From CBDFGQ01 sp965247295 (GTDB lineage: Bacteria > Chloroflexota > Dehalococcoidia > Lucifugimonadales > JAGWBF01), in contig CBDFGQ010000007.1 in assembly GCA_965247295.1 (NCBI GenBank), forward strand, positions 248,001-312,000: DNA of 64,000 nt, written 5' to 3'. The position numbers were made by a program, and so were the translations under genes. Positions 60,020 through 64,000 of the stretch are shown here, piece after piece (the stretch's first letter is position 1; the number at the start of each line of letters is the position of its first letter). The notes beneath the pieces were generated by a model that worked only from the letters and a program-made list of their open reading frames with translations, was not told the DNA's origin and made no database searches.

Positions 60020-60792
60020 CCGACGCTACGGACGGACTCACCCCCATGTTCGTGTTGGAGGGCGTGTCGAAGGCCTACCACAGCACCGTTGCACTGAGCC
60101 CGCTCTCCCTGGGGATAGGTGCTGGAGAACGGGTGGCCATCCTCGGGCCCAGTGGCGGCGGCAAGACAACGCTGCTCCACCTCATGGGTGGGGTAATCCA
60201 GCCCGACCAGGGCACCATCCACATCGACGGCCACCCCCTTGCCAGCCTGGGGGCGGGCCGCAAGCTCGCCAGTTTGGTCGGGGTCATGCACCAGCAGTTC
60301 GACCTCGTCCCTCACCTGGCCGTGGTGCACAACGTCCTCGCCGGCAGGCTGGGCCAGTGGAGTACCCTTCGTGCTCTGTTGTCTCTCCTCTCTCCCAGGG
60401 AACGGTACCTGGCAGAGGAGGCACTGGTAAAACTTGGGATAGCCAACAAAGCCTACGAGAGGACATCCCGGCTGTCCGGAGGAGAGCAACAGCGGGTCGC
60501 CATGGCACGGCTGCTGGTACAGTCCCCCAGGGCCATCCTGGCGGATGAGCCGGTCGCCTCGCTGGACCCCGCCAGAGCGGAAGACCTGATGAGGCTACTC
60601 AGCGAGGTCGTAGGCGAGTCGCGGCGTACGTTGGTGGCCAGCCTCCATTCCATCCAGCTCGCCCGTAGCTACTTCTCCAGGGCCATAGGGCTGCGCAATG
60701 GGGAGCTCCAGTTTGACCTGCCAGTCCACAAAATGACGGACGAGATGCTGGAACGCCTGTACGATATCGAGGGACTCAAGGGTGACGACTAG
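60016..60792 (+). CDS. Phosphonate-type ABC transporter ATP-binding protein (PhnC-like)
   Basis: A 258-residue ABC ATPase: Walker A GPSGGGKT at residues 44-51, Q-loop MHQQFDLV, signature LSGGEQQRV, Walker B AILADEPVASLD, and the switch His in VASLHS. It drives uptake with the two permeases that follow. The ATGA overlap with the binding-protein gene and the GTG overlap with the first permease show a single operon. Confidence 0.92.
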   Translation: MTDATDGLTPMFVLEGVSKAYHSTVALSPLSLGIGAGERVAILGPSGGGKTTLLHLMGGVIQPDQGTIHIDGHPLASLGAGRKLASLVGVMHQQFDLVPHLAVVHNVLAGRLGQWSTLRALLSLLSPRERYLAEEALVKLGIANKAYERTSRLSGGEQQRVAMARLLVQSPRAILADEPVASLDPARAEDLMRLLSEVVGESRRTLVASLHSIQLARSYFSRAIGLRNGELQFDLPVHKMTDEMLERLYDIEGLKGDD

Positions 60793-61600
60793 GCCGGCCT
60801 TCCCATCGACCGCAATCAGGACAGGCCTTGAGAGCCGCGGCCTGCTCACCGTACTGCTGTTAGGCGCCCTGGGGTGGAGCCTGTGGGAGGTGGACTGGGG
60901 CGGCCCCCTGGTACATACAGGCGGCGCTTCGGCGGCGTGGGACTTCTTTGCCGCCCTGTTCAGCCTGGAACTCTCGCCCTCGTTCCTCAAGACCGGCCTG
61001 GAGGCCAGCTGGTACACGATCGCCTACGCCGTGGCCGGCATCACGCTGGCGGTGGCCCTGGGGCTGCCCTTGGGGGTGGTGGCGTCCGGAGTGCTTACCA
61101 GGTCGGCGAGGGTGCGGTGGCCCGTGGTCCTGGGCACTCGGGGGTTCCTGGCGGCCACCCGGTCCATCCACGAGCTGGTCTGGGCCTGGCTTTTCGTGGC
61201 GGCCGTGGGGCTTTCCCCCATGGCTGCCATACTTGCCTTGGCAATACCCTATGGGGGCATCCTGGGCCGCATCTACTCCGATACCCTCAACGACGTTCCC
61301 CCGGAGCCGCTGCGTGCGCTCAGGGCCTCGGGCGCCTCGGAGTGGAAGGTGCTCCTCTATGGCGGGCTCGTAATGGCACTGCCCGACATGGCCAGTTACA
61401 CTTTCTACCGTTTCGAGTGTGCCGTTCGGGCGGCCGCAATAATGAGCTTCGTGGGCATCTCCGGCCTGGGCTACCAGATCCAGCTTTCCCTGGACGACCT
61501 GCATTATGGGCAGGTGTGGACGCTGCTCATATTCCTGGTTAGCCTGATCGTCGTGGTGGACGTCTGGAGCACCGTCGTGCGGAGGCATCTGGGCCCGTGA
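60782..61600 (+). CDS. Phosphonate-type ABC transporter permease (PhnE-like, first)
   Basis: A 272-residue membrane protein with about six hydrophobic segments and the EAA-type loop PEPLRALRASGASEWKVLLYG that contacts the ATPase. The start is GTG 60782, overlapping the phnC-like stop. The segment RGFLAATRSIHELVWAWLF is typical of PhnE proteins. It pairs with the second permease, which is a diverged relative. Confidence 0.9.
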   Translation: MTTRPAFPSTAIRTGLESRGLLTVLLLGALGWSLWEVDWGGPLVHTGGASAAWDFFAALFSLELSPSFLKTGLEASWYTIAYAVAGITLAVALGLPLGVVASGVLTRSARVRWPVVLGTRGFLAATRSIHELVWAWLFVAAVGLSPMAAILALAIPYGGILGRIYSDTLNDVPPEPLRALRASGASEWKVLLYGGLVMALPDMASYTFYRFECAVRAAAIMSFVGISGLGYQIQLSLDDLHYGQVWTLLIFLVSLIVVVDVWSTVVRRHLGP

Positions 61601-62520
61601 ATGCAGGCGTGGATCCCGCCGGAGTTACTGGGCCGGTCAGAGCTGGCTGGGGTGTACCTGTAGGTGGGACCCGGATTGGCCCGGTTGGCCTGTCCCTCAT
61701 CGGGTTCACCATCCTGGCCGTTGCATCGTGGGGATTCATCCTGTTCGGCGGTGACAGCGGTTTCCAGGATCTGTTCTCTGGGGAGACGTGGTCCAGGGCT
61801 CGCGACTGGTTGGGACAGCTGGTGGGGAAAGGCTCTGGCGTCCGGCCCGCCTTCCTGGACCTGGGAGAATGGGCCCATGCCGGAGTGCTGGCCTCCCAGA
61901 CCCTGGCGATGAGCATTCTGGCCATCTCTTTCGCCGGCGCCGGCGTGCTGCTTACCTTCCTGCCCGCGGCACGCAACGTGGCGACGGGGGAGCTGGCCCC
62001 GACCCGTCGGGGCTCGCTCGGCTGGAAGGCCCTGTACTTCGGGTCTAGAGGCGTATTTGTCTTCCTGCGGGGAGTGCCCGAGCTTGTCTGGGCCATGATA
62101 ATCGTCTTCTTTCTCTCTCCCGGCATACTACCGGGAGCCCTTGCCCTGGGGCTACACAACTACGGCATCCTGGGCAAGCTGTCAGCCGAGCTGGTGGAAG
62201 ACGTGGACATGCGCCCCGCCCGGGCCCTACGCGCTTCGGGCGCCGGGGGATTCCAGATGCTGGCCTACGCCATACTTCCCCAGATAATGCCCCAGTTCAC
62301 TACCTACCTGCTGTACCGCTGGGAGGTGGTGATTCGTACCACCATCGTAGTCGGGTTCGTCAGCACCGGGGGGCTGGGGCGGGACTTTCGCCTTAGCATG
62401 AGCTTCTTCCATTACACCGACGTGGCCCTGCTGCTTATCTGGTACGTTATTCTTGTCATCGGGGTGGACCTGCTGTGCGTCTGGCTGCGGGGTCTGGTCC
62501 GTCCTCCTCAGCCCAGATAA
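61597..62520 (+). CDS. Phosphonate-type ABC transporter permease (PhnE-like, second)
   Basis: A 307-residue permease with about six membrane segments and the ATPase-contact loop MRPARALRASGAGGFQMLAY. FLRGVPELVWAMIIVFF corresponds to the RSIHELVWAWLF segment of the first permease. It starts at GTG 61597, overlapping the previous stop by 4 bases. Two different permeases in one operon are common in PhnCDE-type systems for phosphite or phosphonate. Confidence 0.9.
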   Translation: MNAGVDPAGVTGPVRAGWGVPVGGTRIGPVGLSLIGFTILAVASWGFILFGGDSGFQDLFSGETWSRARDWLGQLVGKGSGVRPAFLDLGEWAHAGVLASQTLAMSILAISFAGAGVLLTFLPAARNVATGELAPTRRGSLGWKALYFGSRGVFVFLRGVPELVWAMIIVFFLSPGILPGALALGLHNYGILGKLSAELVEDVDMRPARALRASGAGGFQMLAYAILPQIMPQFTTYLLYRWEVVIRTTIVVGFVSTGGLGRDFRLSMSFFHYTDVALLLIWYVILVIGVDLLCVWLRGLVRPPQPR

Positions 62521-62536
62521 AAGGCATCCAATGGAG

Positions 62537-63385
62537 TCAGAACACCTTCATGCCGGCGACATTGGCGCGGATGCTGTAGACGGAGGTACGGGCAGTCACG
62601 TAGATGGTGCGGTTGTCCGGCCCACCAAAGGCCACGTTTGCCGGTAGCTCGGGGAACGAGAAGGTGCCCAGGTGCCGGCCACTGGGGTCCACCACCCATA
62701 GGCCTCCCCCGCCGGTACAGTAGACGTTACCCTCCACGTCAACCTTCATCCCGTCTGGGCTACCCTCGGCCTCCACCTCCATGTCCACGAAGACGCGGTC
62801 GTTTGCCAGCGAGCCGTCGGGCCGAAGGTCGAAGGCCCGTATGTGGCGGCGGTCGGAGTCGTCGATGTAGAGGACCGACTCGTCGGGAGAAAACGCCAGG
62901 CCGTTGGGGCGAACGAAGTCGGATACCAGCAAGGTGAGGGCGCCATCTGTGCCGATTCGATAGACCCCGAAGTAGCCCAGCTCCCCCAGGTCGGGGAGGA
63001 TTCCGTAGGGGGGGTCGGTGAAGTAGATACTGCCGCTGGCGTGCACTACCACGTCGTTGGGGCTGTTGAGCCTTTTGCCCTGGTAACGGTCTACCATGGT
63101 CTCCATCCGCCCGTTGGACCCCATGCGGGACACCTGCCTGCCCTCGTGTTCGCAGGCGACCAGCCGCCCCTGGCGATCGTAGGTAAGGCCGTTGGACTGG
63201 CGGCTTGGAGTGATGTGAGGCTCTGTCCTTCCGCCCGGGCTCCAGCGGTAGATAGTGCTGGCAGGGATATCGCTGAAGAGGAGGTACCCGTCTGGGTGCC
63301 AAACGGGTCCCTCGGTAAACTGAAATCCGGTTGCCAGTTGTTCGGGTTCCTGCTCCGTGATGAGGTCAGACATCTTGACCGCCAT
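62537..63385 (-). CDS. SMP-30/gluconolactonase family protein
   Basis: A 282-residue six-bladed beta-propeller lactonase. Metal ligands are expected in FTEGPVWHPDG (Glu), NSPNDVVVHASG (Asn), GLAFSPDESVLYIDDSD (Asp) and the GSPDGMKVDVEGNVY region. It would open a sugar lactone or related ester. GGAGG precedes the ATG. It is convergent with the ABC transporter genes. Confidence 0.9.
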   Translation of the reverse strand: MAVKMSDLITEQEPEQLATGFQFTEGPVWHPDGYLLFSDIPASTIYRWSPGGRTEPHITPSRQSNGLTYDRQGRLVACEHEGRQVSRMGSNGRMETMVDRYQGKRLNSPNDVVVHASGSIYFTDPPYGILPDLGELGYFGVYRIGTDGALTLLVSDFVRPNGLAFSPDESVLYIDDSDRRHIRAFDLRPDGSLANDRVFVDMEVEAEGSPDGMKVDVEGNVYCTGGGGLWVVDPSGRHLGTFSFPELPANVAFGGPDNRTIYVTARTSVYSIRANVAGMKVF

Positions 63386-63467
63386 GTCAACCTCCGGTAT
63401 TTGGCTCTTGAGGGACCGGGGGCTTGTCCTGAGATTGCCGATGGATGAGGAGGGTAATCACTCCCAT

Positions 63468-63602
63468 CCCTTCGACAGGCTCAGGGGAGGCCCTAAACTT
63501 CCTCCATCGAGGGGAGAGGATTTACTCTCCCCCTTAGACGAGATAGAGTCAGAGAGGGGCTGATACCCCCCCATCCTAACCTTCCCCCACAAGGGGGGAA
63601 GG
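63468..63602. repeat. Palindromic intergenic repeats (copy C)
   Basis: The 307-base gap 63386-63692 holds no gene. It contains CCCTTCGACAGGCTCAGGG (63468-63486), the counterpart of the CCCTGAACTCGTCGAAGGG core at copy A; a CTTCCTCCATCGAGGGGAG hairpin; and CCTTCCCCC paired with GGGGGGAAGG (63580-63602). Together they match the order of elements in copy A. Confidence 0.65.
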
Positions 63603-63692
63603 AGTACTCACGGGAATGTCCGTGTTCTTCTCCGTGCCGCCGCGACTGAAGCAGGAATCAACGTACGTGATCGGTACGTCTGGTTAGCGTCC

Positions 63693-63917
63693 CTACTCGT
63701 AGGGCTGGAGCTTGATCTCGTGCAGGGCCGGGATGACCTCTTTGCCCAACAGCTCGATGGACCGCATCACGTCCGCATGGGCCATGTCCCCTTCGTTGCC
63801 GTAGATGTGCAGGTAACCGGGGCTGAGGCGGTCTATGACGTCCGATAGCTTCCGCGTCACCGTCTCCGGGGTACCCACTATGATGTTGTTGACTTTTTGG
63901 AGCTGCTCATAGGACAA
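63693..63917 (-). CDS. LLM-class flavin-dependent oxidoreductase, C-terminal part
   Basis: The 74 visible residues (LSYEQLQKVNNIIVGTPETV, HIYGNEGDMAHADVMRSIEL, EVIPALHEI) match the C-terminus of luciferase-like monooxygenases. The first codon shown is TTG and reads as an internal leucine rather than a real start. The frame stays open upstream to the window edge through a G-rich tract, without obvious LLM sequence. The gene is therefore partial here, or is broken at that tract. Confidence 0.7.
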   Translation of the reverse strand: MSYEQLQKVNNIIVGTPETVTRKLSDVIDRLSPGYLHIYGNEGDMAHADVMRSIELLGKEVIPALHEIKLQPYE

Positions 63918-64000
63918 CCCGACCCCCCGACCCCCCGACCCCCAGACCCCCAGAGCCGACCACGTTGCCTGTGGGGCGCTGAGCCTTGACTTTAACGGCC

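Overview
The window looks like a chromosomal segment of a GC-rich bacterium (roughly 60% GC by eye). The gene mix suggests Chloroflexota, perhaps a Dehalococcoidia/SAR202-type lineage: an archaellum-type FlaJ-like membrane protein beside minCDE, LLM flavin oxidoreductase, SMP-30, alpha-hydroxy-acid oxidase and AbrB/PIN genes, and short palindromic intergenic repeats. That placement is inference; there is no rRNA or other marker gene to settle it. I saw no tRNA, rRNA or CRISPR array.

Positions 1-35976 hold one very long surface-polysaccharide locus, all on the minus strand. It reads from a strong promoter at 35948-35976 through an EPS-associated winged-helix regulator and a NusG-type antiterminator, then NDP-sugar epimerases, a heptose kinase/nucleotidyltransferase with swapped domain order, sugar aminotransferases, a split transketolase, an APH-type kinase, an HAD phosphatase, methyltransferases, three TIGR04372-type glycosyltransferases, a complete KdsA/KdsB/KdsC set, a GmhA-like isomerase, and a nonulosonate (pseudaminic/legionaminic-type) module: PseB, PseC, Gfo/Idh, a cytidylyltransferase-aminotransferase fusion and a NeuB-type synthase at the left edge. 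Many genes overlap or touch, which fits one antiterminated transcript that makes and activates at least two acidic sugars plus heptose-like and amino sugars.

Three almost identical 1539-bp IS3-family elements are present. Copies 1 (25203-26741) and 2 (32998-34536) lie inside the polysaccharide locus. Copy 1 joins a 5'-truncated glycosyltransferase to a 3'-truncated E1-alpha gene, so DNA has probably been lost there. Copy 3 (46103-47641) splits a flaJ-like gene, has a clean 3-bp target duplication, and the reading frame is restored if it is removed in silico. A separate MITE-like inverted-repeat element lies at 11503-11692.

From 36 kb onward the genes are ordinary core and catabolic ones. On the plus strand are a GatC-like/amidase pair, then aroE-aroC-aroK-aroB, then (after convergent GYD-domain, TauE/SafE and small membrane protein genes) minC-minD-minE, the split flaJ-like gene and a very acidic partner. 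Next come a D-2-hydroxyacid dehydrogenase, a RidA-like protein, an alpha/beta hydrolase, an MFS transporter, a CoA ligase, an FMN-dependent hydroxyacid oxidase, a frameshifted beta-propeller gene, a VapBC-type pair, a PhnDCEE-type ABC transporter with a long structured leader, an SMP-30 lactonase and the C-terminus of an LLM oxidoreductase.

The strongest leads for new biology are the antitermination-controlled polysaccharide locus whose regulator carries a Rossmann-like C-terminal domain, two structured leaders (upstream of phnD and of aroC), and the unusual domain fusions in the sugar pathway.
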